From Spirochaetaceae bacterium (GTDB lineage: Bacteria; Spirochaetota; Spirochaetia; Treponematales; Breznakiellaceae): a stretch of DNA of 12,861 nt. The notes under the pieces are model-generated. The model saw only the letters and a program-made list of their open reading frames with translations. It had not been told where the DNA came from and searched no databases. The number at the start of each line of letters is the position of its first letter. The stretch's first letter is position 1. The position numbers and the translations under genes were made by a program. The stretch covers positions 1 through 12,861 of the forward strand of contig JAIRNN010000227.1 of assembly GCA_031257995.1 (NCBI GenBank), read 5' to 3'. This document shows, in pieces, positions 12,835-12,861 of this stretch.

Positions 12835-12861
12835 CCGCCGGAATCTTCGTTTTCGCCGACT
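12728..12861 (-). CDS. RAYT-like protein, second copy, C-terminal part only
   Basis: The window ends inside this gene. The visible 43 residues read SAKTKIPAAIAYTLSWGSPR, then DGMTITTSFSAKNASKPALP and end PG, followed by TAA. They match the C-terminus of the protein at 91-597 (AYTLTWDSLRPPGMTIT, then ASFSSKNAAKPASPSG), with the stop at the same place. The Y1-fold part lies outside the window, so whether this copy keeps HUH histidines is unknown. Confidence 0.7.
   Translation of the reverse strand, partial: SAKTKIPAAIAYTLSWGSPRSDGMTITTSFSAKNASKPALPPG

Overview
The window looks like an accessory, repeat-rich stretch of a bacterial chromosome. A treponeme-like spirochaete is the best guess. The reasons are a secreted protein ending in BspA/Treponema-type leucine-rich repeats, a two-copy family of small IS200/RAYT-fold proteins, and many short GC-rich dispersed repeats around ordinary metabolic genes. 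Nothing in the sequence proves this taxonomy. No rRNA, tRNA or CRISPR array was seen.

Layout. 1-702: a minus-strand RAYT-like (Y1 transposase fold) gene whose HUH histidines are gone, with a conserved 3' flank and an upstream element end. 802-3018: a secreted leucine-rich-repeat protein (1018-2868) sitting between two inward-facing copies (R1, R2) of a GC-rich repeat. 3024-3648: a fold-back repeat, two overlapping small minus-strand reading frames (one with a stop at codon 4), and repeat R3. 3739-4230: a META-domain envelope protein. 4285-4428: a 144-bp MITE with perfect 15-bp ends. 4445-5937: an ABC permease and ATPase pair of the NitT/TauT type with no substrate-binding protein. 6090-8304: a GH36 alpha-galactosidase split by one extra C. 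8305-8731: a C8A9 tract, repeat R4 and a second copy of the MITE. 8890-9516: a B-box zinc-finger membrane protein with a C-terminal winged helix. 9529-10530: a minus-strand pair, tag (3-methyladenine glycosylase I) then crcB (fluoride channel). 10534-12364: decayed DNA holding a 400-bp MITE with a 4-bp target duplication inserted in a minus-strand frame, an EstA-like esterase pseudogene, and repeat R5. 12463-12861: a small truncated plus-strand frame running into a second, partial RAYT-like copy.

How the parts relate. Two families of repeats tie the window together. The GC-rich family (R1-R5) has its hairpin end facing a gene in every case. Copies lie within a few hundred bases of both RAYT-like genes, as in RAYT/REP systems, but the protein has lost the residues that would cut DNA. 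The second family shares the end GAGCCTGTTCCAAAAC. It bounds the 400-bp MITE, and ends resembling it lie on the 5' side of one RAYT-like copy and the 3' side of the other, so the RAYT-like gene may be a passenger of such an element. Two genes (alpha-galactosidase and esterase) each carry a one-base change in a homopolymer. These could be real decay, slippage switching or assembly error.
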